A stretch of DNA of 50,832 nucleotides from Actinokineospora pegani (lineage in GTDB: Bacteria; Actinomycetota; Actinomycetes; Mycobacteriales; Pseudonocardiaceae). Within the stretch, counting starts at the first letter, position 1. Each line of letters opens with the position of its first letter. The notes below the pieces were generated by a model, which did not search any database, was not told the origin of the DNA, and saw only the letters and a list, made by a program, of their open reading frames with translations. This document shows, in pieces, positions 1-11,241 of the stretch. The stretch spans positions 1 through 50,832 of the forward strand of contig NZ_WHOL01000052.1 of NCBI RefSeq assembly GCF_009745975.1, in the 5' to 3' direction. The position numbers and the translations under genes are program-made.

Positions 1-94
1 ACCTGCGGGGTGGTGGGGGGCGTTGCGGGGTGACGGGGTTGAGGGCAGGAGCTGGACCTGCGGGGTGGTGGGGGCGTTGCGGGGTGACGGGGTG
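1..94. repeat. G-rich direct repeat, two copies
   Basis: A segment of about 39 bases beginning ACCTGCGGGGTGGTGGGGG is found at the window edge and again from position 55, differing mainly by one G. The whole stretch 1-260 is extremely G-rich on the plus strand, with many runs of three to six G, so it could form G-quadruplexes. No convincing gene is seen in it. It lies downstream of the surface-protein gene and may continue to the left of the window. Confidence 0.7.
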
Positions 95-216
95 GGATGG
101 GGGGTGCGGTCCTTGGGACCTGCGTGTGGTGGTTTGGGGTGGGGCGGGCGGGTTCTTGGGGTGGGCGATGTGGTGCGTGGTGAGGGGCGGGGGGTGCTTG
201 GGGTTGAGGGGGTGGG

Positions 217-250
217 CCTTGGGGCTGTCCGTGGGTGGACAGCCCCAAGG
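217..250 (-). terminator. Hairpin terminator of the surface-protein gene
   Basis: A perfect 14-bp stem (217-230 pairing with 237-250, arm CCTTGGGGCTGTCC) with a 6-base loop lies 11 bases past the stop of the minus-strand gene ending at 261. There is no T tract, as is common for actinobacterial terminators. Confidence 0.75.
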
Positions 251-260
251 GGTGGTGGGG

Positions 261-2816
261 TTAGTTGGGGCGGCGTTTGTGGGTGGTGATCCAGAGGGTG
301 GCGCCTGCGAGGATGGCCAGGATGCCGAGGAAGATCAGTTCGGGTAGTGCGGTGACGCCGGTGTGGGCCAGGGGCTGGGTGATCGCCCTGGCCGATGGGG
401 GCGTGGGGGCGGGCGGGGCGGCGGGGGCTGCTTCGCTGGTGGGTGTCGCCTCGCTGGGGGGCGGCGGGGTCGTGGGCGGGGTGGGCTTGGGGATGTGCAC
501 GCCCGCGTCGATGGTGTGGTCGACGCCGCCTGCCTGGGTGGGGGCGGTGACGGGGGCGTAGCCGTTGCAGAGGCGGTCGGTGGTGGGTGGGGTGACGTTG
601 GAGTCGCGGACTCGGTCGTCGCCCGCGGTTGGGAGGGTGAAGCGGAGGTCTTCGGCCGGTGGGGTGCCGGGGACGTTGGCGGTCAACGCGGTGCACACGT
701 CGAACTGGACCGTGTACTCCGCTCCCCTCGTGAGTTCGGGGGATGCGCCGACACCGCCGAAGTAGTACTCGCCCGCGGCGTCGGTGCGGGTGGTGGCGAT
801 CTTCACGCCGTCGGCGTCCAGCAGGTGCACGGTCGCGCCTTCCAGCGGCACCTCGTCGTCGTGGTACGGGTCCTGGACGCCGTTGTTGTCGCCGTCGAAC
901 CAGACGACGTTGCCGATCTGGACCGGTGCGTTCGCGGCCTGGTAGGCGATGTCGCCGAGACCGCCCGCCTTGGCGAAGCCGTTGTCGCGGGGGCCGACGA
1001 ACTGGTAGCCGTGGGTGGGGTTCTCGTGGCCGGGGCCCACACCGGTGGTCACGTCGTAGAAGCCGGCGCCGTTGGAGTTCACATCCCTGGCGGGGTCCAG
1101 TTCGGTGCTGACGACCCACTGCTGCTGCGGGATGAAGGCCACCGACCCCTGGGCCGTCTCCTGGTGCGTGCCGTTGCCCGACCGGCCCGGGTCGAAGAAG
1201 TCACCGTGGAAGTACTCGACCACGCCGTCGAGCTGCCTGCCGTTGTTGGCCGTCGTGCCGTGGTTGGGGCACTCGCCCGTGCCCTCCCAGTCGAACCCGC
1301 CCGTGGGCTTGGCGCAGGCCATGGTGATGTCGCCACCGGACATGGCGGACTCCGGGGTGTCGTTGCCCGGGCGCGGGTCGAGGCCGCCCGCTCCGATGAC
1401 GTCGGCGAACCGGTCGCGGAAGCCCAGGATCAGCGAGCCGTCCCGGGTGAAGGCCATGGTGGCCAGTTCGGGCTGCGGGTCGATGAAGACGCCGCTCCTG
1501 TTGCGCTCGTCCCAGTTCGCCAGGTCGGCGTCCCACGGGTTCCAGTGGTTGGTCTCGGGTTCGGTGCGCGAGCGGATGACGTAGCCACGCGGGTACGCGA
1601 GCCCGTGGGTCAACACCTCGGTGAAGGTCGAGCCGTCGTAGGTGGACACGACGACCTTCAGGTCGGCTCGGTCCTGCGTGCTCTCGGCGGAGCACACACC
1701 GCCCACGTACAGCTTCGCGTCGTGCGCGGTGAGGGCGAACGGCCGCCAGTCGTCCGGCGCCGCGCACCCCGGGTCGGGGATGGGCACGGTGTTGGCGACG
1801 CCCGGCGCCCGCGCCGCGGTGGCGTCGAAGCTCACCAGCTCCCGGGTCAGCAGGTTCACCGCGTAGAGGGTCGTGCCGTCCTCCGACACGGTGAGGCCGC
1901 CGAGGCTCTCCTTGCCCGGCACGTCCACGAATGCCGGGTCCTTGCGCATGTCGACGGCGCCGTGCTCGGTCGCCGTGGCGCCGGGCACCGTGGCGAACAG
2001 CTCCGGCTGCCCCGAGCCGTCGACCGGCGTCGTGTAGATCGCACCGCCGCCGCCGGGGCCGTACTCGGTGAAGCGCTTGGCGAAGGCGGACTGGAAGATG
2101 CGCTCGCGGTCCTTGTCGTAGGCCAGGCCCCAGGTGGTGCCGACCTGGGACTGCGTGTTGATGACCGTCGGGCACGCCACCTCGTCGGGGCAGGTGCCGC
2201 GCGACTCCTGGGCGAACGCCACCAGCGCCCGGCCGCCCGGGTCGGACGGGGTGCCGTCCCGGTTCACGGCCGGGGTCTGCACGGGGACGTAGTAGCGGGT
2301 GTCGGGGAGCGTGTGGTCGGCCGGGTTCCAGACGGCGGTGATCACCGACTGGTCCGTGCCCTCGCGCAGGTCCACGAACGAGGTGAAGCTGTCGAAGTGG
2401 TCGGGCTTCGTCGAGGCGGGCGCCGCCCGCAGGTAGTCGCTGTAGGGCGCGGGGATCGACACGTCCACGCGGTATTGGCCACCGACGAGCTCCGTCGAGG
2501 GTGGCACGACGACCTTGCCGGTCGCGTCCGTCGACGCCCGGACGCGGGCGCCCGTCACATCGGTCACCTCGACGGTCATGCCCTGCTGCGGCGTGTCCAT
2601 GGTCGTGTTGATGACGCCGGTGCCGAAGAAGTCCCGCAGCACCTGGACCGTCAGCGTGCCGTCCGTGGTCGACGCGCCCGCCGTGGCGCCCCCCGCGACA
2701 ATCGTGCCCGCGGCGCTGCCGAACAGCAGCAGACCGGTCAGCCCCACGCGGGCCAGTCGTCGAGCGCCGGTCCGCGTTCTGCGGTCTCGTGCCTTGCCGA
2801 CTCCGCGCACAGCCAT
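261..2816 (-). CDS. LAxTG-anchored surface protein with SdrD B-like domain
   Basis: Predicted 851-residue secreted, wall-anchored protein. The N-terminus is a long Arg-rich signal peptide followed by a hydrophobic stretch and an Ala/Gly cleavage region near residue 48. A large unassigned ectodomain follows, then an SdrD B-like (Cna-B-type) Ig domain around residues 650-780 that starts QIGNVVWFDGDNNGVQD. After it come a Pro/Thr/Ala-rich wall spacer, the sorting motif LAHTG (816-820), a hydrophobic helix and the basic tail KRRPN. LAxTG is the form known for class E sortases of high-GC Gram-positives. The ATG at 2816 is preceded by AAGGGGAGAGCT, a good ribosome site. The in-frame ORF extends upstream to 3167, but that part lacks signal-peptide character. 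No sortase gene is in the window. Ligand or function of the ectodomain is unknown; a long shadow ORF lies on the other strand. Confidence 0.88.
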   Translation of the reverse strand: MAVRGVGKARDRRTRTGARRLARVGLTGLLLFGSAAGTIVAGGATAGASTTDGTLTVQVLRDFFGTGVINTTMDTPQQGMTVEVTDVTGARVRASTDATGKVVVPPSTELVGGQYRVDVSIPAPYSDYLRAAPASTKPDHFDSFTSFVDLREGTDQSVITAVWNPADHTLPDTRYYVPVQTPAVNRDGTPSDPGGRALVAFAQESRGTCPDEVACPTVINTQSQVGTTWGLAYDKDRERIFQSAFAKRFTEYGPGGGGAIYTTPVDGSGQPELFATVPGATATEHGAVDMRKDPAFVDVPGKESLGGLTVSEDGTTLYAVNLLTRELVSFDATAARAPGVANTVPIPDPGCAAPDDWRPFALTAHDAKLYVGGVCSAESTQDRADLKVVVSTYDGSTFTEVLTHGLAYPRGYVIRSRTEPETNHWNPWDADLANWDERNRSGVFIDPQPELATMAFTRDGSLILGFRDRFADVIGAGGLDPRPGNDTPESAMSGGDITMACAKPTGGFDWEGTGECPNHGTTANNGRQLDGVVEYFHGDFFDPGRSGNGTHQETAQGSVAFIPQQQWVVSTELDPARDVNSNGAGFYDVTTGVGPGHENPTHGYQFVGPRDNGFAKAGGLGDIAYQAANAPVQIGNVVWFDGDNNGVQDPYHDDEVPLEGATVHLLDADGVKIATTRTDAAGEYYFGGVGASPELTRGAEYTVQFDVCTALTANVPGTPPAEDLRFTLPTAGDDRVRDSNVTPPTTDRLCNGYAPVTAPTQAGGVDHTIDAGVHIPKPTPPTTPPPPSEATPTSEAAPAAPPAPTPPSARAITQPLAHTGVTALPELIFLGILAILAGATLWITTHKRRPN

Positions 2817-2999
2817 AGCTCTCCCCTTGCCGAGTGGATGAAGTCCCGTTACCGGGCAACACATCCGGTTCGGGTCGAGGGCATGCGCCAGATCGCGGGT
2901 GCGACCGAGCCTCACTAGGAAACCAAAGACGCGAGCCGGTCCGCTACGGCAACCCGCTGACCTTTCGGGTGAACTTGAGGCACTGTTAGTTTGAGCGCC

Positions 3000-3761
3000 A
3001 TGCCGATCCACAAGGAACCCGCCCAGAGGCCGAGGTCGCGGTGGCGGGTCGTGGCCCTCGTCGGGCTCGCCGCCGCAGTGGTCGCAGCGGTGGCTGTCGC
3101 GCTCTGCACCGCTTGGGACGACTCGGGTTCGGCGAGTCCGCGCGCGTTGACCGCGGAGGAGACGCAACGGCTGGCGATCGCGAGGTTCCGCAACTTCGAG
3201 GCGGGTGGCCGCGCGGTGACGATCACCGTGCCGGATACCGCCGGGGGCCTGGTCATCACCGGATCAGTGGACTACCGAAACCGGCTCGGTTACGGCGTGG
3301 TGCGCGGAACCGGGCGCAACACGTCCGGCGATGGGCTGATCGAGTGGACGGACACCACTGTGTTCGTTCACCCGATGGAGGAAGTCCCTACGCGCGCACC
3401 GGATGCGCCGCCCACGGCGGGGTGGCATCATCGTCCACTTCAGACAATGGGCAGCACCCTGGACACCACGCTGTCCATCGTGCTCGGGCTCGGCAGCGAC
3501 CGGCCGGACAACGCCCAGTTGCTCCCGCAGAACGGCGCCGCCTGGCTCGGCCGCGACCAGGTGAACGGCCAGCCGGTCGACGTGCTGCGCGGTCCCGACG
3601 CCCACGGCCGGGTCGGGGCGCCGGGCTCGGTGCGCTACTGGCTCGGCCAGGACGGCACCATGCACCGGGTCCGGGCCGAGGTGGCCTCCGAGCCGGAGCC
3701 GGTCGTCATCGACTTCGACACGCACAGCCGGGCCGAGGTGCCCCCCGTCCCGACGCGGTGA
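3000..3761 (+). CDS. Membrane-anchored secreted protein of unknown function
   Basis: 253 residues. A basic N-terminus (residues 1-15) is followed by one hydrophobic segment of about 22 residues ending ALC, then a soluble extracytoplasmic domain with alternating beta-type pattern. It looks superficially like LppX/LprG- or LolA-type lipid carriers, but I cannot assign it. The cysteine after the helix is preceded by VAL rather than G/A/S at position -1, so a canonical lipobox is not present and it may simply be a signal anchor. ATG 3000 is chosen; a TTG nine bases upstream is the alternative, and neither has a strong ribosome site. It is divergent from the surface-protein gene, with a 183-bp intergenic region where I see no clear promoter. 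Confidence 0.7.
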   Translation: MPIHKEPAQRPRSRWRVVALVGLAAAVVAAVAVALCTAWDDSGSASPRALTAEETQRLAIARFRNFEAGGRAVTITVPDTAGGLVITGSVDYRNRLGYGVVRGTGRNTSGDGLIEWTDTTVFVHPMEEVPTRAPDAPPTAGWHHRPLQTMGSTLDTTLSIVLGLGSDRPDNAQLLPQNGAAWLGRDQVNGQPVDVLRGPDAHGRVGAPGSVRYWLGQDGTMHRVRAEVASEPEPVVIDFDTHSRAEVPPVPTR

Positions 3762-3770
3762 CCGCCCGCC

Positions 3771-5105
3771 TCAGAGCACCCGCACCAGCGCGCGGTCGGC
3801 CAGCAGCGACACCGTCGGCACGAGCACCCCGGCGAGGTCGGGCAGTGCGGGGACGGCGGGCACCGCGGTCGCCCCGGCGGTGGTGGCGCCCGGGAGCTGG
3901 GGCTGCGCGGGCGGTGCCGCGACCTCGGTGAACGGGATGCCCCGGGGTGGGCGCGGGCCGGGCAGCGCACCGGAGGGCGAGGGCGATCCGGCCGCGGCCG
4001 GGCAGGACGCGATCACCGCGAGCCCGTCGGGCACGGTGCGCAGGTCCGCACCGCCGACGCAGTTGCCGTGCCCCTTCGTCGCCGTGGGGAACGTCCAGCC
4101 CACGTCGACGCCGTTCGCCGCGAAGACGTTGTCCAGGACCTGGTTCCCGTTCGCCGGGATGTCCTGGGTCGCGGTGATCACCAGGCCCGCGTGCGCGTTG
4201 TCGGTGATCCGGTTGCGGACGACCTGGTTGTCGCTCCCGCCGTCGATGCCCACCCCCGCTCCCCACCCGCCGTCGGCCTGCTCGGGGGTGGCCGCCTGCT
4301 GGTTGGCCGCGATCAGGTTGCCCGCGATGACGGAACCCTGTTGCGGGAGCAGCTTCTCCTGGTGGTCGGAGCTGGTGGTGAGGCCGACCCGGTTGCCGGA
4401 GAAGCGGTTGCCGACCACGTACAGGTCGCCGCTGGCGTTGGTGCCCTCGAACCCGATCGCGTTCAACTCGGCGACGTTGTCGCGCACCACGACACCGCAC
4501 GGCTTGCACTGCCCGACGTAGATCCCCGAGTCGGCGCTCCCGGAGGCGTAGGAGGACTCGATCACGCCGTTTCGCGCGGAGAACGCGTAGATGCCGTACA
4601 AGCCGTTGCCGGTGGCGGTCACGTGCGAGACCAGGAACGACTCGACGAAGCGGACCTCCTCGTCGCCGGTGTCGTAGCCGCCCTCGCCCGGCGCTCCCTC
4701 GATCGCCTTGGCCGAGCCCGTGACCAGCACCCCGTTCTGGGTGTTCCCCTTCACCGTCAGGTTCTCCACGGCCACCCCGGGCGCCGCGACGACGACGCCG
4801 TTCGGCTGCCGCAACCGCCCATCCAGCACCACTTCATGCCGAGATTCACCCCGAAGAGTGATCCTCGGCGTCGTGATCTTCACCGGGTCGTGGTACACCC
4901 CCGGGGCGACCAGCACGAGGTCACCCGGCTGCGCGAGGGCCACCGCGGCCGAGATGGTCGGCGCGTCGGCCGGGACCCGGATCGTCACGTGCTCGCCGGT
5001 CGGACGGTTGCCCTGACGTGCGCCGTCGTCGTCGGAGCAGCCCGAGAGCGCCATCGTCAGGACGGCCAGAACCGCGGCCCGCAGCCGGAAATCCTCCCAA
5101 GACAT
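3771..5105 (-). CDS. Lipoprotein with right-handed parallel beta-helix
   Basis: 444 residues. The N-terminus has a signal peptide with lipobox LSGC (Cys about residue 22), predicting a lipid-anchored extracytoplasmic protein. The body, roughly residues 40-370, is a parallel beta-helix of the PbH1/NosD type. Successive coils carry patterns such as GVVVAAPGVAVENLTVKGN, NGVLVTGS and GLYGIYAFSARNGVIE, with many Asn/Gly turns. A paired Cys motif (QCKPCG) sits mid-helix. The C-terminal 90 residues are Pro/Ala/Ser-rich and end in a hydrophobic stretch. Such folds often bind or cleave polysaccharide, or serve as NosD-like metallo-chaperones; no catalytic residues can be named here. The start ATG shares bases with the plus-strand ATG at 5104, and the gene is divergent from the DyP peroxidase. 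Confidence 0.82.
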   Translation of the reverse strand: MSWEDFRLRAAVLAVLTMALSGCSDDDGARQGNRPTGEHVTIRVPADAPTISAAVALAQPGDLVLVAPGVYHDPVKITTPRITLRGESRHEVVLDGRLRQPNGVVVAAPGVAVENLTVKGNTQNGVLVTGSAKAIEGAPGEGGYDTGDEEVRFVESFLVSHVTATGNGLYGIYAFSARNGVIESSYASGSADSGIYVGQCKPCGVVVRDNVAELNAIGFEGTNASGDLYVVGNRFSGNRVGLTTSSDHQEKLLPQQGSVIAGNLIAANQQAATPEQADGGWGAGVGIDGGSDNQVVRNRITDNAHAGLVITATQDIPANGNQVLDNVFAANGVDVGWTFPTATKGHGNCVGGADLRTVPDGLAVIASCPAAAGSPSPSGALPGPRPPRGIPFTEVAAPPAQPQLPGATTAGATAVPAVPALPDLAGVLVPTVSLLADRALVRVL

Positions 5106-5169
5106 GGCTCGAGTCTGGCACGGGCGACGGATTCGCTTGTGCCACGCGGTGTGTGGCACCCTGCGATGC

Positions 5170-6312
5170 GTGAACCGCGGCCCGTCACGTCGGACGTTCC
5201 TCGGCGCCGCGGGCGCCGCGGTGACCGCTGGCTTAGCCGTCGGGTGCGAGTCCCGTTCCGGTAAACCGCACGGCGCACCCGCTCCCGACGCGCCACCGCC
5301 CGCGACGGGCGGGCACCAGGCAGGGGTCGCCGAACCCCGGGACGCCCAGCCCAACCTGCTCGCCGTCGTCGCGGACATCGATGACACCGCCGCGGTGGGC
5401 CCGTTGCTGGCCGAGCTCGGCCAGACCATCCTCGCGCTCACCGCGGGCGTCGACCCGCGGCTGCTGGGTCTGGCGCCGGGCGATCTCACCGTGACGATCG
5501 GGATCGGTCCCCGGATCGTCCGGCTGTCCGACCCGTCGTTGCCCGGTGCGGCAGACCTGCCGCCCTTCTCCCGGGAGGAGGTCGCCGATCGCGAACGCGG
5601 TGGCGACCTGTTGGTGCAGGTCTGCGCGAGCGACCCCCTGCTGCCGTCGGTCGCCGCGGCCGCGCTCCTGGACCGGGCGGGCGACCGGGTGCGCGAGCGC
5701 TGGCGGCAGTCCGGCCGACGCGCCTCCGGTGTCGCACTGGGCGAAGGGCGCACCGCACCGCGGAACCTGCTGGGGTTCGTCGACGGCATCGTGGGACCGC
5801 ACACCCCCGCCGAGCAGGAGCGGGACCTGTGGCTGAGCGCACCGCCGCCGGTGGCAGGCGGCACCATCGTCGTGCTCCGCCGCATGGAACTCGACCTGCG
5901 GCGGTTCGCCGGTCTGTCCATCCAGGACCAGAATGCCGTCTTCGGCCGGCATCGCGACACCGGTGTCCCGTTGTCGGGGGGCTCCGCCGCCGCCGGGCCG
6001 AACCTCGGGGCCAAGACACCGGACGGCAGGTACCTCGTCCCCGCCGACGCCCACGCGCGCCGCGCGCACTCCAGCGTGGTCGGCGTGGGCCTCATGCTCC
6101 GCCGCTCCTACAGCGTTGACGAGCCCGCGCCCGGTCTGCTGTTCATCAGCTTCCAGAACGACCTGCGGACCTTCACCGCCACCCTGACCCACATGGAGCA
6201 CTCCGACGCGCTCCTCCCGTTCACCAGGACCACGGCGAGCGCGACCTTCCTGGTGCTCCCGGGTTTCGACCGGCGACGGCAACTGGGCTCCACCCTGTTC
6301 CCCGGCGGCTGA
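5170..6312 (+). CDS. Dyp-type (EfeB-like) heme peroxidase, Tat lipoprotein
   Basis: 380 residues from GTG 5170. This start puts a twin-arginine signal at the very N-terminus (SRRTFLGAAGAAV, residues 6-18), followed by AVGC with Cys 26, so a Tat-exported, possibly lipidated enzyme is predicted. DyP hallmarks are the GFVDG motif with the catalytic Asp at about residue 205, the downstream RRSYSV and GLLFISFQND strands around the proximal heme-His region, and a C-terminal TFLVLPG. The family oxidises dyes, phenols and possibly heme using H2O2. No iron permease (EfeU) or EfeO gene adjoins it. An ATG at 5104 would add 22 residues that bury the Tat motif, so it is not preferred. Confidence 0.88.
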   Translation: MNRGPSRRTFLGAAGAAVTAGLAVGCESRSGKPHGAPAPDAPPPATGGHQAGVAEPRDAQPNLLAVVADIDDTAAVGPLLAELGQTILALTAGVDPRLLGLAPGDLTVTIGIGPRIVRLSDPSLPGAADLPPFSREEVADRERGGDLLVQVCASDPLLPSVAAAALLDRAGDRVRERWRQSGRRASGVALGEGRTAPRNLLGFVDGIVGPHTPAEQERDLWLSAPPPVAGGTIVVLRRMELDLRRFAGLSIQDQNAVFGRHRDTGVPLSGGSAAAGPNLGAKTPDGRYLVPADAHARRAHSSVVGVGLMLRRSYSVDEPAPGLLFISFQNDLRTFTATLTHMEHSDALLPFTRTTASATFLVLPGFDRRRQLGSTLFPGG

Positions 6313-6324
6313 ACCGACCGCCTT

Positions 6325-6354
6325 GAGGGGTGGCACCTGGTGGCACCACCCCTC
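6325..6354. terminator. Bidirectional hairpin between converging genes
   Basis: GAGGGGTGG (6325-6333) pairs with CCACCCCTC (6346-6354) around a 12-base loop that can itself pair partly. It sits in the 55-bp gap between the DyP gene and the end of lon, so it can serve both strands. Confidence 0.7.
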
Positions 6355-6367
6355 GAGGATTCGCCGG

Positions 6368-8728
<2,361 letters not shown>

Positions 8729-8749
8729 GAAGAACCACTCTCCAAAGAA

Positions 8750-8770
8750 GTTGAGTCTGACTAGCTCAAC
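8750..8770 (-). promoter_or_regulatory. HAIR-like HspR operator upstream of lon
   Basis: GTTGAGT (8750-8756), a 7-base spacer, then GCTCAAC (8764-8770). This matches the HspR-associated inverted repeat CTTGAGT-N7-ACTCAAG at the core, with changes only at the outermost and innermost bases. In Streptomyces HspR is known to repress lon, dnaK and clpB through such sites. The position, 22 bp from the lon start, fits direct repression. Confidence 0.72.
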
Positions 8771-8896
8771 CTGAGAAGGCGGAGTGGTGTTCCCGGGGAG
8801 TGTTCGCCGTGAGCGAGCGGGGTCCAGGGGTCTTCGCCGCTTCGGGAGCCGACCGGCAGGCAGAGGATGGCCCGGCACCGGGGTCGGAGGACCCCC

Positions 8897-9373
8897 TCAG
8901 CGGATGCCCTTGGCCCGCCGTCCCATCGTCTTGGCGATCTCGCGGTTGGCGTCGCGCTTGGCCAGGTCCTGGCGCTTGTCGTAGGACTTCTTGCCCTTGG
9001 CGAGCGCCAGCTCGACCTTGACCTTGCCGTCCTTGAAGTACAGCGACAGCGGGACGAGGGTGAGGCTGTTCTCCTTGATCTTGCCGACCAGCCGGAGGAT
9101 CTCGCCCTTGTGCAGCAGCAGCTTGCGGGTGCGCCGGGGCTCGTGGTTGGTCCACGTGCCCTGCGTGTACTCGGGGATGTGCAGGTTGCGCAGGTAGATC
9201 TCGCCGTCGTCGACCGTCGCGAACGCGTCGACCAGGGAGGCGCGGCCCTCCCGCAGCGACTTCACCTCGGTGCCGACGAGGACCATCCCGGCCTCGTAGG
9301 TGTCCACCACGGCGTAGTCGTGCCGCGCCTTCCGGTTCGACGCGATCACCTTGTTCCCGCGCTCCTTGACCAT
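8897..9373 (-). CDS. smpB: SsrA-binding protein SmpB
   Basis: 158 residues. SmpB binds tmRNA and delivers it to stalled ribosomes for trans-translation. The OB-fold core starts [21 protein letters not shown], followed by [19 protein letters not shown] and the conserved NLHIPEY. The basic C-terminal tail [16 protein letters not shown]...GRRAKGIR is the part that enters the decoding centre. It is the last gene of a prfB-ftsE-ftsX-smpB cluster, a conserved actinobacterial order. No tmRNA gene is found in the 168 bp between smpB and lon or elsewhere in the window. Confidence 0.97.
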   Translation of the reverse strand: MVKERGNKVIASNRKARHDYAVVDTYEAGMVLVGTEVKSLREGRASLVDAFATVDDGEIYLRNLHIPEYTQGTWTNHEPRRTRKLLLHKGEILRLVGKIKENSLTLVPLSLYFKDGKVKVELALAKGKKSYDKRQDLAKRDANREIAKTMGRRAKGIR

Positions 9374-9473
9374 GGCGTGAACTCTACGGAAAGGAGCGCG
9401 GGGTCGGCGACGCGGTTACCGGCGCGAGATCCCTGCCGGGCCGGGAACGAGGGGGTGGGTGGCGGGAGAGGTG

Positions 9474-10376
9474 TTACGTCCGGACGTAGAGGCGGAGGGT
9501 GACGTAGCCGGTGAGGCCCGAGATGCCCAAGGCGACCAGCAGCAGCCACGGCGACACCAGCAGGATGTCCAGGCCGTCCACCGAGCGCACCACCCCCGCG
9601 TTGATCGGGTCGGCGAGCACGTCGTCGAGGAACATGACCTTCACCAGGACGAGCAGGCCGATGGCCAGCAGGGCGCCGACCAGGCCGGTGACCATCGCCT
9701 CCAGCAGGAAGGGGAGCTGGGTGTACCAGCGGGTGGCGCCGACCAGGCGCATGATCCCCACCTCCGTGCGCCGGGTGAACGCCGAGAGCTGGACGGTGTT
9801 GGAGATCAGCAGCAGCGCCGCGATGGCCATCACCAGCGCGACCGCGAAGACGACGTTGCGCACGCCGTTGAGGGCGCTGAAGAACCGGTCCAGGAACTCG
9901 CTCTGGTCGGTGATGCTGTCGATCCCGGCGCGGCCGCCGTAGCTCTGGGTGATCACCTCGGGCCGGTCCGGGTCGACCAGCTTGACCCGGAACGAGGCGG
10001 GCAGCGCCTCCGGCCGGGCCAGCTTCACCAGTTCGGGCTGGGCCTCGAAGATCCGCTTGAACCGCTCGAAGGCCTCGTCGCGGTTCTCGAACACCACCGT
10101 CTCGACGGCCGGGTCGGTCTCCAGGGACGTGCGCAACGCCTTGCAGGGGTCGTTGACGCACTCCTTGTCCGTCGCGGACACGTCGTTGGTCAGGTAGACG
10201 CTGACCTCGACCTTGTCCTGGTAGAGCAGTTGCGTCTTGTCGATCATCCGCACGACCAGCAGGCCGCCGCCGAGCAGCGCCAGGGAGATGGCGGTGGTGA
10301 TGATCATCGCGATGGTCATCGTGATGTTCCGGCGAAGCCCGGTCAGGACCTCGCTGAACACGAAGCTGGCACGCAT
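9474..10376 (-). CDS. ftsX: Cell-division ABC transporter membrane subunit FtsX
   Basis: 300 residues with the FtsX layout: a cytoplasmic start (MRASFVFSEVLTGLRRN), TM1 at about 18-42, a large extracellular domain (about 43-175) with a Cys pair (KECVNDPC) that probably forms a disulfide, then three TM helices (about 178-200, 225-250, 272-292). With FtsE it transmits ATP-driven conformational change across the membrane to activate peptidoglycan hydrolases; in mycobacteria the partner is RipC. It lies 51 bp downstream of ftsE, so co-transcription is likely. Confidence 0.96.
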   Translation of the reverse strand: MRASFVFSEVLTGLRRNITMTIAMIITTAISLALLGGGLLVVRMIDKTQLLYQDKVEVSVYLTNDVSATDKECVNDPCKALRTSLETDPAVETVVFENRDEAFERFKRIFEAQPELVKLARPEALPASFRVKLVDPDRPEVITQSYGGRAGIDSITDQSEFLDRFFSALNGVRNVVFAVALVMAIAALLLISNTVQLSAFTRRTEVGIMRLVGATRWYTQLPFLLEAMVTGLVGALLAIGLLVLVKVMFLDDVLADPINAGVVRSVDGLDILLVSPWLLLVALGISGLTGYVTLRLYVRT

Positions 10377-10427
10377 CGGGGGCGGTGTTCCTCGCTGTGT
10401 CGGGGCAGGTCGTGGGGTGTTGTCGGC

Positions 10428-11117
10428 CTAGCGACCGACGCCGTAGACGCCCCTGGCGTCGTCGCGGACCACGCGGCCGAGGTCGAGCTCGACGACGCGG
10501 CGGCGCATGGAGTCCACGATGCCGTGGTCGTGGGTGGCCATCAGGACGGTGGTGCCGGTCCGGTTGATCCGCTCCAGCAGCAGCATGATGTCCTGGCTGG
10601 TGTCGGGGTCGAGGTTTCCGGTCGGCTCGTCGGCCAGCAGCATCAGCGGCCGGTTGACGAACGCGCGGGCGATGGCCACGCGCTGCTGCTCGCCGCCGGA
10701 GAGCTCCGAGGGCATCCGCTCGGCCTTGCCCTCCAGGCCGACCAGCTCGAGCACCTCGGGCACGACCTTCTTGATGGTGTGCCGGGGCTTGCCGATGACC
10801 TCGAGCGCGAACGCCACGTTCTCGTGGACGGTCTTGTTCTGCAGCAGCCGGAAGTCCTGGAACACGCAGCCGATGGACTGGCGCAGCCGGGGCACCCGGC
10901 GGCGCGCCATCCGCGCGACGTCGAAGTTGGCCACGTAGACCCGGCCCTTGCTGGGCACCTCCTCGCGCAGCAGCAGGCGCAGGAAGGTCGACTTCCCGGA
11001 CCCCGACGGGCCGATGAGGAAGACGAACTCACCCTTGTCGACCTCGACGGAGATGCTGTCCAGGGCTGGCCGGGTGGAGGTCTTGTAGACCTTGGAAACC
11101 TCTTCGAGCCGGATCAC
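10428..11117 (-). CDS. ftsE: Cell-division ATP-binding protein FtsE
   Basis: 229 residues, typical for FtsE, the cytoplasmic ATPase of the FtsEX complex. Walker [10 protein letters not shown] is near residues 36-44, the ABC signature [14 protein letters not shown] around 140-153, Walker [14 protein letters not shown] around 160-172, and the switch His in MATHDH near 196. The N-terminus [14 protein letters not shown] is standard, and the ATG is close to the transcript start after prfB. It pairs with the adjacent ftsX. Confidence 0.97.
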   Translation of the reverse strand: MIRLEEVSKVYKTSTRPALDSISVEVDKGEFVFLIGPSGSGKSTFLRLLLREEVPSKGRVYVANFDVARMARRRVPRLRQSIGCVFQDFRLLQNKTVHENVAFALEVIGKPRHTIKKVVPEVLELVGLEGKAERMPSELSGGEQQRVAIARAFVNRPLMLLADEPTGNLDPDTSQDIMLLLERINRTGTTVLMATHDHGIVDSMRRRVVELDLGRVVRDDARGVYGVGR

Positions 11118-11241
11118 GGTGGGCGAGTCTACCTTTTGTCGTTATCGGGCCGTTGCCACGGCCTGGTGGTGAACCTGCTGGTCACGCTGCGTTGCACAAC
11201 GGCGTCCCGGGCCGACGGGCCGGGCGGGGCGCCACCGCCGG

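Noticed and set aside
363-2918. Plus-strand ORF of 851 residues opposite the surface-protein gene
   Set aside because: It is a shadow frame: Arg/Val/Gly-rich without domains, while the minus frame has signal peptide, SdrD-like domain and sorting signal.
8729-8896. tmRNA (ssrA) gene next to smpB
   Set aside because: Only 168 bp are available and no tRNA-Ala-like ends or tag reading frame are visible.
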